A stretch of DNA of 64,000 nt from CAWIJJ01 sp963836425 (GCA_963836425.1 CAWIJJ010000011.1:1-64000), one strand, 5' to 3'; shown: positions 17,352 through 27,170, counted from the stretch's first letter. Program-made: numbers and translations. Notes: generated from the letters alone by a model not told the origin.

Positions 17352-20300
17352 TCAAAACTGCAGGCGGAGCATGAGCTGCATGATCCGGGGATCGCGCGCT
17401 CCGCTGACGGTTCCGAAGCCGTTCTTGTTATTGATCGACCCGTCCGCCTTCAGGTACAGGTTGGTCGGCGTGGGGTTGGTCAACGAAGAGAAGTTCAAGG
17501 TGGAGTTGATCCCCGAGAACTGGGTGTGGTTGAAAGCGTTGAAGGCGTCGGCGCGCAACTGGAGCCGCACGCGCTCCGTCCAGGCAAATTCCTTCTGCAC
17601 GGAGATATTCCAGTTGTTGATGCCCGGATTGATCATGTAATTGCGCGGCGCTTCGAGTCCGATGGAGCCGACCTGCGGGGCGGCGAAGGCCGCCGGGTTG
17701 AGCCGGTTGTACGGATTGTCCGTGGTGCCGGTCAGCGGATCGCCGATCAGCGCAAGGCGCGCGCCTTCGGTATACGACCCGGTGATGTTCTGGTTTCCAG
17801 CGCCGGAGATGCTGAAGCCGGGCGTGTAGGGGTTGCCCGTCTGGAAAGTGGTGTTACCGGAGATCTGCCAGCCGTCCGCCAACATGTGCAGCGTGTTGCT
17901 GTTCTTGAAGATCGAGGGCAGGGTCCAGGTGTAGTAAGCCTGGAACGTGTGCTCCCGGTGGAAGGAGAGCAGGGCGTAGTTGGCGAGCCGCGTGTACTGG
18001 TCGATGCGGTTGAAGTTGCCGCGATCGTCGGAAGTGCCCAGGGCGCGGGACCAGGTGTAGTTCACGCCGAAATCGAGGCTGCGCGCGAAGCGGCGGGTGA
18101 GCGATGTCTGCAGCGAATTGTAGTTGGACGTGCCGCCGAACTCATGCAGCGTGATGTCGCCCCAGCCCGGGTACGGGCGCAGGAAGACCGCATCCAGCGC
18201 ATTGGCGCCGGGCAGTCCTGGATTCTTCGTGGGATCTGCGTTCTGCGGCTGGAACGTTGCGCCGTAGGGGATCGCGTTCAGGTTGACGCGCTGTAACTGA
18301 TGGCGCGACATGTTGCCGACGTACGCGACGTCCAGGATGGTGCTCTCGGCAAGCCGCGTTTGCAGCCCCAGGCTGTAGTTGTACACGGTGGGGACGTCGC
18401 CGTTCGGGGAGAACGCGTTCAGGTTGCTGGGAGCCACCTGGATATTGCTCGGGTCGAGGTTGCTCAGCAGCCCGTTGACCAGGGTCGGGGCGAAGGTGGT
18501 GGGCGGATTGGTGATCATGTCGAACACTTCGTTGCCCTGGAAGCGGTCGTAGAAGATACCGCCGCCGCCGCGCAGAACCATCCGCTGCTGCCCGGTGACA
18601 TCGAAGGCGAAGCCGAAGCGCGGTGCATAGTGAATCCCGCGATCCTTGATCAGGTACTTATTCACTTCCTGACCGGCTTGCGCAATTCCATTCAGCGAGT
18701 CTCCCGTGCCGTTCACGATCTTGCCGATGTAAGTGGCATCCAGAATCTGACCGGTGCCGGGATCGATGGCGCGGCGGCTGGTCGGCGTGCCGGTGGGCCG
18801 GTAGATGCGTGGAGCCTGCGAGGGGTCGTAGAGTTCGGTACGGAAAGTTGAAGTCTGGAGCCCGGCGTCAAACTGCGGCTGAATCCACTGGAAGCGGAGG
18901 CCGTAGTCGAGCGTCAGGCGGCGATTTACTTTCCAGGTATCCTGCACGTACCATTCGGCGTTAGTATAGCGGTAGCGGCCGGTAGCGTATTGAGACGCCT
19001 GGTTATAGCTCGAGTAAACGCCCAGCGCCATGTTGGCGAAGCCGAAGCCGGTGTCGAACGGGTTACTGGAACTGTCGCCGAAATTGATGTCGCCGTTGGC
19101 GTTGGCAAACGAGGTCTGGTCTTTGCGGCTGCGCTGAACATAAATGCCGCCCTTGATCACGTGCTGATTCCAGACTTTCGTCAGGTTGTCGATCCACTCG
19201 ATGGTCGTGTTGTAGTTGTAAAAGGGAGCGTTGTTCGTCCCTACCTGCTGCTGGCCGCCGATCAGGGTACCGGCATAACCAAAACGGGGAATGAAGTCCT
19301 GCTGCACGGCCCCGGGGAACAACACGGGGATATCGATGCCGGTGGCCGCACGCGTCAGCCCGTTGGTGGTCGGATCGATGTTGATGATGTTCTTGCCGAA
19401 TCCCCAGTTGGCTTCATTGGTCAGGGTCGGGCTGATGATCCAGCTCGCGCTGAGCGCCAGGGCGTAGCCGGGACGCTTATCGGTGATCGGCACGAGCGGG
19501 AAGCCGGAGCCGAGCACGAACGAGCCGTAGGCGGAGGTGACCGAATCGAAGTTATGCAGGTAACGCCCGAAGACGCGCCACTTACTGCTCAGATTGTAGT
19601 CGAGGCGGATCAGGTCTTCGCGCCGGGGATAGGAGTCCGGAATCTGCGAGGAGTAATTGAAGCCTTTGTTCGCCGTGCTGATGTTATTCGGCAGCGGATA
19701 CCAGTTCAGGGCGGCTACGCCGGGAGCATACAGGCGGTCTTGCGGAATAATGTTTCCGGGGAAGATGCCGCCATTGGGATCCTTCAACTGAGGAATGGGA
19801 TTTCCGTTCTTGTCCACGCTCTGGGAGAAGTTACCCTGCCGCTCCAGTTCCGTCGGGAAGGTTGCATCGCGGCGGCCCTGCGGTTTCAACTGGCGCTGGA
19901 ATTCCTGGCTCCAGAAGAAGAACATCTTGTCTTTCAGGCGATCGAACACTTTCGGGATATACACCGGACCGCCGATCGTATAGCCCGGGTTGTTGAATCG
20001 GAAAAGATTGCGGGGAAGGCCGTCGCGGTTGTTCTTCCAGTTGTTGGCATTCAGCCCGTCGTGGCGATGATACCAGTAAGCGCTGCCGTGAAAATCGCTG
20101 CTGCCGCTCTTGGTCACCACCGAGATTTGCGCGCCGGAACTCCGCCCGTACTCCGCCTGATAGTTCGAGGTGAGCATCTTAAACTCCTGGACCGAGTCCA
20201 GGCTCACCGTGGCCAACTGGTCGCCGTTGTTGCCGGTATCGACGTTGCCGATGCCGTCCAGAGTCAGATTGTTCTGGTCAAAGCGGGCGCCGTTGGCCGA

Positions 20301-20834
20301 GATGTTGGCCAGTCCGGCGTGCCCGGCGGTGGTGAGATTGGCCGTGGAAACCACGCCCGGCAGGAGGCCGGCCAGTTGCAGATAGCTGCGCGAATTGACG
20401 GCGATGTTCTGAATTTCTTTGTTGGTTAACGCCGACGAACGCTCCGCGCTCTCGGTTTTGAGCAGCACGGTTTCCGCGCTGACTTCCACCGACTCGGCGA
20501 CCGCGCCGATCTCGAGAACGATCATTCCGGCCGAAATTTTGTCGTTTGCAAGCAGCGTCAGGTCTTTACGTTCCGCTTTCTTGAATCCCGGCGTTTCAAC
20601 GGTCATCGTGTAACGTCCGGGGAGGAGGTTAGGGAATACGAAACGGCCCTGGCCGTCCGTAGTAGCTGAAAACGTCGTGTTCTTGTCCTGGTCTATGAGG
20701 GTGACGGTGGCACTCGCTACCGCCGCCTGTTGCGGGTCCACAACTGTTCCCGCGATCGATCCCGTGCTCGTTTGTGCATAGCCCAAAAGGGCCACAAGAA
20801 CAAACACACAGATCCCATTGAGAATAGTACGCAT
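17352..20834 (-). CDS. Oar-like TonB-dependent receptor with carboxypeptidase-regulatory domain
   Basis: A 1160-residue outer-membrane protein of the large acidobacterial Oar-like family. The chosen ATG 20834 gives a signal peptide (to about residue 20, LLGYAQ). Next come a carboxypeptidase-regulatory-like domain (GSIAGTVVDPQQAAVASATV ... LLPGRYTMTVETPGF), a plug (LTLDGIGNVDTGNN, QAEYGRSSGAQISVVTKSGS) and a long barrel ending IMQLMLRLQF. Such proteins are expected to transport large or poorly soluble substrates, but none is known for this one. It is a single-gene unit; the upstream 293 bases carry a short inverted repeat. Confidence 0.9.
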   Translation of the reverse strand: MRTILNGICVFVLVALLGYAQTSTGSIAGTVVDPQQAAVASATVTLIDQDKNTTFSATTDGQGRFVFPNLLPGRYTMTVETPGFKKAERKDLTLLANDKISAGMIVLEIGAVAESVEVSAETVLLKTESAERSSALTNKEIQNIAVNSRSYLQLAGLLPGVVSTANLTTAGHAGLANISANGARFDQNNLTLDGIGNVDTGNNGDQLATVSLDSVQEFKMLTSNYQAEYGRSSGAQISVVTKSGSSDFHGSAYWYHRHDGLNANNWKNNRDGLPRNLFRFNNPGYTIGGPVYIPKVFDRLKDKMFFFWSQEFQRQLKPQGRRDATFPTELERQGNFSQSVDKNGNPIPQLKDPNGGIFPGNIIPQDRLYAPGVAALNWYPLPNNISTANKGFNYSSQIPDSYPRREDLIRLDYNLSSKWRVFGRYLHNFDSVTSAYGSFVLGSGFPLVPITDKRPGYALALSASWIISPTLTNEANWGFGKNIINIDPTTNGLTRAATGIDIPVLFPGAVQQDFIPRFGYAGTLIGGQQQVGTNNAPFYNYNTTIEWIDNLTKVWNQHVIKGGIYVQRSRKDQTSFANANGDINFGDSSSNPFDTGFGFANMALGVYSSYNQASQYATGRYRYTNAEWYVQDTWKVNRRLTLDYGLRFQWIQPQFDAGLQTSTFRTELYDPSQAPRIYRPTGTPTSRRAIDPGTGQILDATYIGKIVNGTGDSLNGIAQAGQEVNKYLIKDRGIHYAPRFGFAFDVTGQQRMVLRGGGGIFYDRFQGNEVFDMITNPPTTFAPTLVNGLLSNLDPSNIQVAPSNLNAFSPNGDVPTVYNYSLGLQTRLAESTILDVAYVGNMSRHQLQRVNLNAIPYGATFQPQNADPTKNPGLPGANALDAVFLRPYPGWGDITLHEFGGTSNYNSLQTSLTRRFARSLDFGVNYTWSRALGTSDDRGNFNRIDQYTRLANYALLSFHREHTFQAYYTWTLPSIFKNSNTLHMLADGWQISGNTTFQTGNPYTPGFSISGAGNQNITGSYTEGARLALIGDPLTGTTDNPYNRLNPAAFAAPQVGSIGLEAPRNYMINPGINNWNISVQKEFAWTERVRLQLRADAFNAFNHTQFSGINSTLNFSSLTNPTPTNLYLKADGSINNKNGFGTVSGARDPRIMQLMLRLQF

Positions 20835-20972
20835 CTTGGCGATACCTTTCCTGTAGGTGGCGTGGCCCGGTGGATGCTCGCGCAGGATGTGAGGACACAC
20901 ATCACATACGGATACTCCACCGATACGACGCCTGGTTTTCTTAACGACCTTATCTCTGAGACTTAACCTAAC

Positions 20973-20992
20973 TCTCCCGCCAAATCGGGAGA
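20973..20992. promoter_or_regulatory. Inverted repeat upstream of the Oar-like gene
   Basis: TCTCCCG and CGGGAGA flank a 6-base spacer (CCAAAT), 138 bases upstream of the start codon. It could be an operator or a leader hairpin. Nothing else was recognised in 20835-21127. Confidence 0.35.
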
Positions 20993-21127
20993 TTGATGTC
21001 TTTACATATACCCCCGAGGCGGCGGTAAGTCAATCGCCGGAGCGGCTCACCAGTGTTAAATTTAAGCCTCAAACTAACTGCTCGATCGCACAACAGTGAA
21101 GGTCACATCAGTTACAGAATCGGCATC

Positions 21128-22045
21128 TTATAATACGGAACGGACCAATTGCCCGAATGGCGTCGGGCAGAATTGCGCGTCGATCAAGGGCGGTGAATCG
21201 GGCCAACCCCACGCGGCCCACCCGATTCTCTTCGCTTCAAAGTAAGCCGCCAGCTTGCGGCCCCATTTCAAATCCCGCTCTCCCCCGCCCCACTCGCCGG
21301 CAAAAACGCAATGCGAGGCGGAGAGACTTCCGAAGGCGCGGTCCCAGTTTCGTCCTTTATTTCGGTATACGTGCGTGGAGTAGACGACGCCGTCGAGACC
21401 GGGAATGGGAAAGCCGGAGAGATCGTATCCCCAGTTGATGCCCGAAACGAACACCACGGCCCCGGGGTTCGGTTCCCTCACCGCCGAGGTGAGCCTCCGC
21501 GCCCAACAGCCCCAGGCGTCGATGAGAGATGTGGAACCGGGCTCGGCAGGACCGGCGTCGTCCGGCAGGCGCACGTGGGGCTCGGAGAGGAGGTCGTAGA
21601 GCACCTCGGGGCGGCCGGAATAGCGTTGCGCCAGGGTATTCCAGAAGGCGGTGGACCGCTCGTCGGGCAGCGGCGCTACGTAATTGGCGCGGCCGAGGTG
21701 GTCGTATCCGCGCACGGTGTGGTTATCCAGCCACTGCAATGTCAGCAAAGTATAGGCGCCCCGGGCGGCCGCCAGCTCGACGGCCGCATCGAGCGACGCC
21801 AGGTACAAAGCCGCATCCGCACCGAGAACCCACTCCTGATTCAGCGGCAGACGGATAAGGTTTACACGCCATTCATTTGCGAGCAGGTCGAACTCGGAAT
21901 TGCTCCAGTTCATGCCGGAAGGGCCCGTGTACTCCATCCCCGACCGGTTAATTCCGTGAAGCCACACGGATTCGCCGGTGGTGGCGGAGACGATCCGGTT
22001 GCCGGATACGGCCAGCGCGGGGAGGCTCAAGTTTCGAGAGTACAA
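21128..22045 (-). CDS. Glycoside hydrolase, GH5 (clan GH-A) type
   Basis: This 305-residue TIM-barrel hydrolase has the clan GH-A layout. The substrate-cleft start is VWLHGINRSGMEY; the acid/base Glu155 lies in YDLLSEPHV; STHVY supplies the His and Tyr; the nucleophile Glu251 lies in VFAGEWGGGE. The position before the acid/base, usually Asn, is Ser. No signal peptide is seen from the start used (TTG 22045, with GGAGG 12 bases upstream), so a cytoplasmic enzyme is possible, but a longer N-terminus cannot be excluded. Probable substrates are beta-linked glucans or oligosaccharides; specificity is not assigned. Confidence 0.75.
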   Translation of the reverse strand: MYSRNLSLPALAVSGNRIVSATTGESVWLHGINRSGMEYTGPSGMNWSNSEFDLLANEWRVNLIRLPLNQEWVLGADAALYLASLDAAVELAAARGAYTLLTLQWLDNHTVRGYDHLGRANYVAPLPDERSTAFWNTLAQRYSGRPEVLYDLLSEPHVRLPDDAGPAEPGSTSLIDAWGCWARRLTSAVREPNPGAVVFVSGINWGYDLSGFPIPGLDGVVYSTHVYRNKGRNWDRAFGSLSASHCVFAGEWGGGERDLKWGRKLAAYFEAKRIGWAAWGWPDSPPLIDAQFCPTPFGQLVRSVL

Positions 22046-22147
22046 CAGGCCGGTGAACCTCCGTACGCTGCCGCTTCCGGACGTACGTTGCCGCCCGGAT
22101 GTTCAGGCAGGGTTTGCGTTATTCTGCACCAAAGGACAATTGAAAAT

Positions 22148-22597
22148 ATGGCCAACGAAGCGCAATTGAAACAGAAATACCAGCCCGCAATCGACCAGAT
22201 GAAGCAATCGGGCATTCATCTCGAGCATGTCCACATGCAGGGAGATAAGCTCTATATATCCGGCAAGGCTCCCAACCAGGATGTGAAGGACCGCGCCTGG
22301 GACAAAATTAAATCGATCGACTCCTCTTACTCAGACCTGACTTGCGATCTTACGGTCGATTCGTCCATGCAGCAACCGGCGCAGCAGCAGGCGCCGCAAA
22401 CCATGAGCGCAGGCGCTTCCGTCAGCGGCGGCCAGTCGCGAAGGCATACCGTCAAGGCGGGGGATTCACTTTCCAAAATCGCCAAACAGTACTACGGCAG
22501 CGCGGATCAGTACATGCGGATCTTCGAGGCCAACCGTAACATTCTCTCCGACCCCAACAAGATACAGCCGGGGCAGGAACTGGTTATTCCGGAGTAA
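22148..22597 (+). CDS. Kbp-like protein with BON and LysM domains
   Basis: A 149-residue protein, the same length as E. coli Kbp (YgaU). The N-terminal half looks like a BON domain (IHLEHVHMQGDKLYISGKAP ... VKDRAWDKIKSID). After a Gln/Ala-rich linker, the C-terminal half is a LysM domain (RHTVKAGDSLSKIAKQYYG ... IFEANRNILSDPNKIQPGQE). There is no signal peptide. Kbp binds potassium and undergoes a large shape change; the function here is by homology. It diverges from the GH5 gene and meets the ADOP permease gene head-on at the stop. Confidence 0.8.
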   Translation: MANEAQLKQKYQPAIDQMKQSGIHLEHVHMQGDKLYISGKAPNQDVKDRAWDKIKSIDSSYSDLTCDLTVDSSMQQPAQQQAPQTMSAGASVSGGQSRRHTVKAGDSLSKIAKQYYGSADQYMRIFEANRNILSDPNKIQPGQELVIPE

Positions 22598-25009
22598 CTA
22601 TTCGTCGCGGAGCACCTGAATCGGATCGACGCGCGCGGCCCTGCGCGCCGGCATCCAGGATGCGGCCGCGGTAATCAGGGTAAGTAATCCGGCCACGCCG
22701 GCATAAGTAGCCGGGTCGGTGGCGGTTACGCCATAAACCAGGGTCGTCATCGCGCGGGAGAGGCCGAGAGAGGCGGCGAGGCCCACGGCCAATCCCGCCG
22801 CGGTGAGCAGGAGGCCGCGCATCACAAAGGAACCCGCGACGCGGGACGCCTTGGCTCCCAGTGCCATGCGGACTCCTATTTCCCGCGTCCGTTGTGTCAC
22901 CGCGTAGGCCAGTACGCCGTAGAGTCCGATGGCGGCCAGCAGCACGGCGAGTCCGGCAAATGCGGTTAAGAGCGTCATCTGCTGGTGGCGGTCGGCTACG
23001 CTGAGCGCAAGTATCTCATCCATCGTACGCACGGCCGCCACGGGCTGGTCCGAATCCACCGAAGCGATGACTGCGCGCACCGCCGAGGTCATGGCGCCGG
23101 GGTCGCCGGCGGTGCGGACCACCAGCATTTCAGGCAGCGCCCAGGTGTCCGTGATTTGCTCGAACGGGAGGTACACTCCGGGCTTCATTTCGAGTTCGTA
23201 ACCGCGCTCGTGCACATCGCGGACGACGCCGACGATGGTTCGCCAGACGCGCACGCGGGTGCTCAGCGTCACGCGGTGACCCAAGGCGCTTCCGTGCGGA
23301 AAGTAGCGCCTGGCGAATGTTTCGTTGATGACGATCACGGGCGGCGATTCCCTGCCGTCGGAGGAGGAGAAGCCGCGGCCCTCGATCATCCGGACACCCA
23401 GCACGTCCAGGTAACCGGCGGTGGCCACGCGCAGCAGCGCATCGCCGGGATCGCCGGCCGGCCGGGTAACGCCTTCCACCTCGAAGCCGTTTGTGTTTCC
23501 CATACTCAGAAAAGGCAGGGTGGAAGCGTAGGCGGCGTTCTGAACGCCCGGCAAGGCGCGAACGCCCGTAACGACGCGATGGTAGAAGCCGATTCGCGCG
23601 GCCGCATCCTGGTATTTCACCCGCGGCAGGGTGGTTCGCAGGGTGAGCAGGTGGTCCGGGCGGAAGCCCACGTCGATGTTTTTGAGGTTGGCCACCGTGC
23701 GGAGCATGAGCCCGGCGCCGGTCAGGAGCACCAGGGCCGCTGCCACTTCGAGCACCACGAGAAGATCGCGGGTGCGCGCACTACGACCGCCGACGCCGCC
23801 TCGCCCGCCCTGCTTGAGAGCGTCGTGAAGGGATACGCGGGAAGCGCGCCAGGCAGGGATGATGCTGAATGCCAGACCGGTAACGACGGACAGCCCGAGA
23901 GCGAAGGCGAGGACGCGAAGATCCAGTTGAGGAACTACCGTGGCGGACAGGCCCTCCGGCACCAGTTCCGCCAGAACTTTCATTCCTGCGGGGGCCGCCA
24001 GTACGCCAAGCAACCCGCCCGCCAGCGACAGCAGCGCGCCCTCCGCCACTAGCTGCCGGACCAGCCTGCCGCGTCCGGCGCCGAGGGCCGCCCGGATTGC
24101 CATCTCCCGCTTCCGCCCGACGGCGCGGGCCAGCAAGAGACCGGCGAGATTGGCGCAGGCGATCAGCAGCACGCACCCGGCCGCGCCCATCAGCACATAC
24201 AGTTCGAGCCCCGTCTTACCCACGATTTCTTCCCGGATGGGAACGACCACCGCTCCGATCTTCTCGTTGTTTCCCGGGTACTCGCGAGCAAGTTCGCGCG
24301 CTACCCGGTTCATATCTTCCCGCGCCTGGCTAAGGGTGACGCCGGGCTTCAGCCGGGCAACCACGTTCAGGAAATGGGAACCCCGGTTGCCGAGATCCGC
24401 CGCCTGAAAATGAATGGGGATCCAGAAATCGTGGCGGCCCCGGAGCGCGAAATCGGCGGGCATGACGCCGATCACCACGCGGGGAGCGCCGTTGATGAGG
24501 ATCTTGCGGTTCAGAACCGAGAGTTCGCCCGCATAGCGGCTCTGCCAGAGACCGTAGCTGATAACAACCAGAGGGGCATCCGTGCGGTCCTCCTCTTCGG
24601 TGAAGGTCCGGCCCACCAGCGGCTTCGCGCGCAGGACGGAGAAGAAGTCCGGGGTCACGGAGCGTCCGATCACCTGCTCCGGCGGCCCGTCGGCGGTCAG
24701 ATTCCCGGACACGCCGCGTGTGGCCGCCATCCCGGAAAATACGCGATTCCTGGCTTTCCAATCAACGTAGTTGGCCGGGGCCGGAGTATTCTTTGGGAAA
24801 CTCGCAAAGGAGGCGTCCTCCCAGACCATCACCAGGCGGTCCGGGTCGCCGAAGGGTAGTGGGCGGATCAGCACCGCGTCCACCGTGGAAAAGATGGCGG
24901 TGTTCGCCCCAATCCCGAGTGCCAGGGCAACAACCGCTACCGCTGTAAAGGCGGGAGCCTGGCGCAGAAGGCGAAGGCCAAAACGCAGATCGGCGAAGAA
25001 GTTTCCCAT
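22598..25009 (-). CDS. MacB/FtsX-type ABC permease (ADOP family)
   Basis: This 803-residue membrane protein has two FtsX-like permease units and MacB-type periplasmic domains, the form called ADOP in acidobacteria. The N-terminus (DLRFGLRLLRQAPAFTAVAV) is typical. FtsX-type loops appear at EMAIRAALGAGRGRLVRQL and TREIGVRMALGAKASRVAGS, and it ends RRAARVDPIQVLRDE. No ATPase gene lies beside it, so the partner is encoded elsewhere or is shared. The substrate is unknown; family roles include export of small molecules or lipoproteins and mechanotransmission. Confidence 0.88.
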   Translation of the reverse strand: MGNFFADLRFGLRLLRQAPAFTAVAVVALALGIGANTAIFSTVDAVLIRPLPFGDPDRLVMVWEDASFASFPKNTPAPANYVDWKARNRVFSGMAATRGVSGNLTADGPPEQVIGRSVTPDFFSVLRAKPLVGRTFTEEEDRTDAPLVVISYGLWQSRYAGELSVLNRKILINGAPRVVIGVMPADFALRGRHDFWIPIHFQAADLGNRGSHFLNVVARLKPGVTLSQAREDMNRVARELAREYPGNNEKIGAVVVPIREEIVGKTGLELYVLMGAAGCVLLIACANLAGLLLARAVGRKREMAIRAALGAGRGRLVRQLVAEGALLSLAGGLLGVLAAPAGMKVLAELVPEGLSATVVPQLDLRVLAFALGLSVVTGLAFSIIPAWRASRVSLHDALKQGGRGGVGGRSARTRDLLVVLEVAAALVLLTGAGLMLRTVANLKNIDVGFRPDHLLTLRTTLPRVKYQDAAARIGFYHRVVTGVRALPGVQNAAYASTLPFLSMGNTNGFEVEGVTRPAGDPGDALLRVATAGYLDVLGVRMIEGRGFSSSDGRESPPVIVINETFARRYFPHGSALGHRVTLSTRVRVWRTIVGVVRDVHERGYELEMKPGVYLPFEQITDTWALPEMLVVRTAGDPGAMTSAVRAVIASVDSDQPVAAVRTMDEILALSVADRHQQMTLLTAFAGLAVLLAAIGLYGVLAYAVTQRTREIGVRMALGAKASRVAGSFVMRGLLLTAAGLAVGLAASLGLSRAMTTLVYGVTATDPATYAGVAGLLTLITAAASWMPARRAARVDPIQVLRDE

Positions 25010-25069
25010 TCCTGGTTATACTACTGCAACGGAAAAAGGTTACGCGCACGTCTCATAGTATTGGTTCGT

Positions 25070-26410
25070 ATGCAAAAGCTTCTCCTGATCATCGCCGCGG
25101 CGGCGGCTGTAGGCTTGGGCCAGACGCGTCCGGCCGTCAAAGCCCCCACACCCAGACCGGCGGCCAAAACCGGCGCTGCCCCCACGCGGTGGGCCATCGA
25201 CAGCCTGACCGTCGAAGGCAACCGGATCTTCAGCCGCGAACAGGTGCTCGCCGTGGCCGGCTTGAAGCAGGGACAGATGGCGGGAAAGGCCGAATTCGAA
25301 GCCGCCGTGGACCGGCTCACAGCCAGCGGCGCTTTTGAAACAGTGGGTTACAAGTTCGGGCCGTCCCCGGGCGGAGGCTTCGCGGCGGTGTTCCAGGTGA
25401 CCGAGGTGGAACAGGTCTATCCGGTCGAATTCCAGGAGCTGGCCGTGTCCAACCTGGAACTGCGGAGCTGGCTGGCGGCGAGCGATCCGCTGTTCTCGGG
25501 TTTTAAACTTCCGGCCACACAGCCGGTGATCGAGCGGTATCGGAAGCGGATCGAGGAGTTTCTGGCAGCCAAGGGTGCGCCGGAGAAAATTGCGGGCAGC
25601 GTCATGCCCGCGGCTCCCGGAGAATACTCCATCGTGTTCCGCCCGGCGCGGAATCTGCCCGCTGTGGCCCAGGTCAGCTTCACGGGGAATCAGGTGCTGA
25701 GCGACGAGGTTCTGGGCGATGCCGTTTTCGGAGTCGCGGTTGGCGCGCCTTACACGGAAGACACATTCCGGCAGATTTTGAACTCCTCGGTACGCCCGAA
25801 GTACGAAGCACGCGGCTATCTGCGCGTGGCGTTCCCGGAGGTTCGCGCCGAAAAATCGAAGTCGGTGGATGGCGTCGACGTGGCCGTCAGTGTGGACGAG
25901 GGACCGGTTTTTGAACTGGGCAAGGTTTCGATTGAGGGCGCGACGCCGGTTCCCGCGGATGAACTGCTAAAGGCGGGGGCGATCAAGAGCGGAGAAACGG
26001 CGAATTTCGACAAGGTGACGGAAGGTATCGAGCGCATGCGCAAGACGCTCCGTCACGCCGGCTACATGGATGCGAAACTCATCAGCGACCGCCGCATCAA
26101 CGACGAGAAGAAGATCGTGGACGTGGTGCTCCGGGTGGACGCCGGCACGCCATTTACCATGGGCAAACTCAATATCACGGGCCTGGACCTGAACGGCGAA
26201 GCGGCGATGCGGCGCATGTGGGCGATGAAGGAAGGCAAGCCGTTCAACCCGGACTATCCGGACATGTTTCTGGCGCGGGTGCGGGAACAGGCCCTGTTCG
26301 ACAATCTCGGACAGACCAAAGCCGAGGTGAAACTGAACCCGTCGGCGCATTCGGCGGATGTGACGTTGAAATTCGGCGGAGCACCGCCCGCGCCTCCGGA
26401 TCGGCGTTAG
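25070..26410 (+). CDS. Exported POTRA-repeat protein (BamA-like, without barrel)
   Basis: The 446-residue product has a signal peptide (MQKLLLIIAAAAAVGLGQ), a Pro/Ala linker and several POTRA-type repeats: WAIDSLTVEGNRIFSREQVL, VAQVSFTGNQVLSDEVLGD, ELGKVSIEGATPVPADELL and TMGKLNITGLDLNGEAAMRR. It stops after the last repeat, where BamA/Omp85 proteins would begin a beta-barrel. ATG 25070 is preferred over TTG 25061 for the signal peptide; no clear ribosome site is visible. The stop overlaps the convergent trmJ stop by 4 bases. A periplasmic assembly or scaffold role is plausible but unproven. Confidence 0.8.
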   Translation: MQKLLLIIAAAAAVGLGQTRPAVKAPTPRPAAKTGAAPTRWAIDSLTVEGNRIFSREQVLAVAGLKQGQMAGKAEFEAAVDRLTASGAFETVGYKFGPSPGGGFAAVFQVTEVEQVYPVEFQELAVSNLELRSWLAASDPLFSGFKLPATQPVIERYRKRIEEFLAAKGAPEKIAGSVMPAAPGEYSIVFRPARNLPAVAQVSFTGNQVLSDEVLGDAVFGVAVGAPYTEDTFRQILNSSVRPKYEARGYLRVAFPEVRAEKSKSVDGVDVAVSVDEGPVFELGKVSIEGATPVPADELLKAGAIKSGETANFDKVTEGIERMRKTLRHAGYMDAKLISDRRINDEKKIVDVVLRVDAGTPFTMGKLNITGLDLNGEAAMRRMWAMKEGKPFNPDYPDMFLARVREQALFDNLGQTKAEVKLNPSAHSADVTLKFGGAPPAPPDRR

Positions 26411-27168
26411 TTCTCGAGTTTCCACAGAATCTGGCGCAGCATCCCCAGCAGCACCGGCGCGTCCCGCCCCGCAATCTCGAGGCGCCGCACCAGGCGGCGC
26501 ACCTTTTCAGCCGTTGAACCGGCTGTGGCCGGGTTTACGTAGCCGCTCTTTTCCAGCACCTCGATCAGACGCGTGGTGATCTGTTCGTTTTCGCCCGCGG
26601 TTGCGGCGCGAATACGTTCGGGCTTCGCCAGGGCCGCTTCGGGGTCGCGCGCCAGTTCATATAGGCACAGCGCCACGGCCTGGCCCAGATTCATGCTGAG
26701 ATCGCGATCTATGGTCGGTATCCGCATGAGCCAGTGGCAGTGGCTGAGTTCGTCGTTGGACAACCCGAATTTCTCGGAGCCGAACAGCAGCGCGACGTTG
26801 CGCGAAGCGAGGCGGCGCAGAATCAACCGGGCGCCATATTCGAGCCGCCGCACGGGATGCTGCAACTCGCGATGGCCGATGGCCGTGGTGCCGACCACGA
26901 GAGTGCAATCGCCAATCGCCTCCGCGAGGCTCGAAAAATCTTCCGCGGAGGCGAGCAGCGGCGCGGCGCCCACCGCCGAACGCGCTTCCCGAAAGGCGAC
27001 GTCGTAGGGGTTCACCACGCGCAGCCGTGCGAAGCCGAAGTTGGCCATCGCGCGCGCCGCGGCTCCGATATTCAACGGGTTGCGGGTTGAGACCATGACC
27101 ACCCGCAGATTGTCCTTCCACTCGTCAGCGATGTTCCGATGGTAGCTTACCGGCGAACCGGAGCACAC
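26407..27168 (-). CDS. trmJ: tRNA (cytidine/uridine-2'-O-)-methyltransferase TrmJ
   Basis: A 253-residue SPOUT methyltransferase. The three knot motifs are present: RNPLNIGAAARAMANFGFA, LLFGSEKFGLSNDEL and MNLGQAVALCLYEL. It uses S-adenosylmethionine to methylate the ribose of nucleotide 32 in tRNA anticodon loops in characterised members. A C-terminal extension (ITTRLIEVLEKSGYVNP onward) matches TrmJ rather than TrmL. The start GTG 27168 lacks a clear ribosome site, and roughly the first 20 residues are uncertain. Confidence 0.88.
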   Translation of the reverse strand: MCSGSPVSYHRNIADEWKDNLRVVMVSTRNPLNIGAAARAMANFGFARLRVVNPYDVAFREARSAVGAAPLLASAEDFSSLAEAIGDCTLVVGTTAIGHRELQHPVRRLEYGARLILRRLASRNVALLFGSEKFGLSNDELSHCHWLMRIPTIDRDLSMNLGQAVALCLYELARDPEAALAKPERIRAATAGENEQITTRLIEVLEKSGYVNPATAGSTAEKVRRLVRRLEIAGRDAPVLLGMLRQILWKLEN

Positions 27169-27170
27169 GT

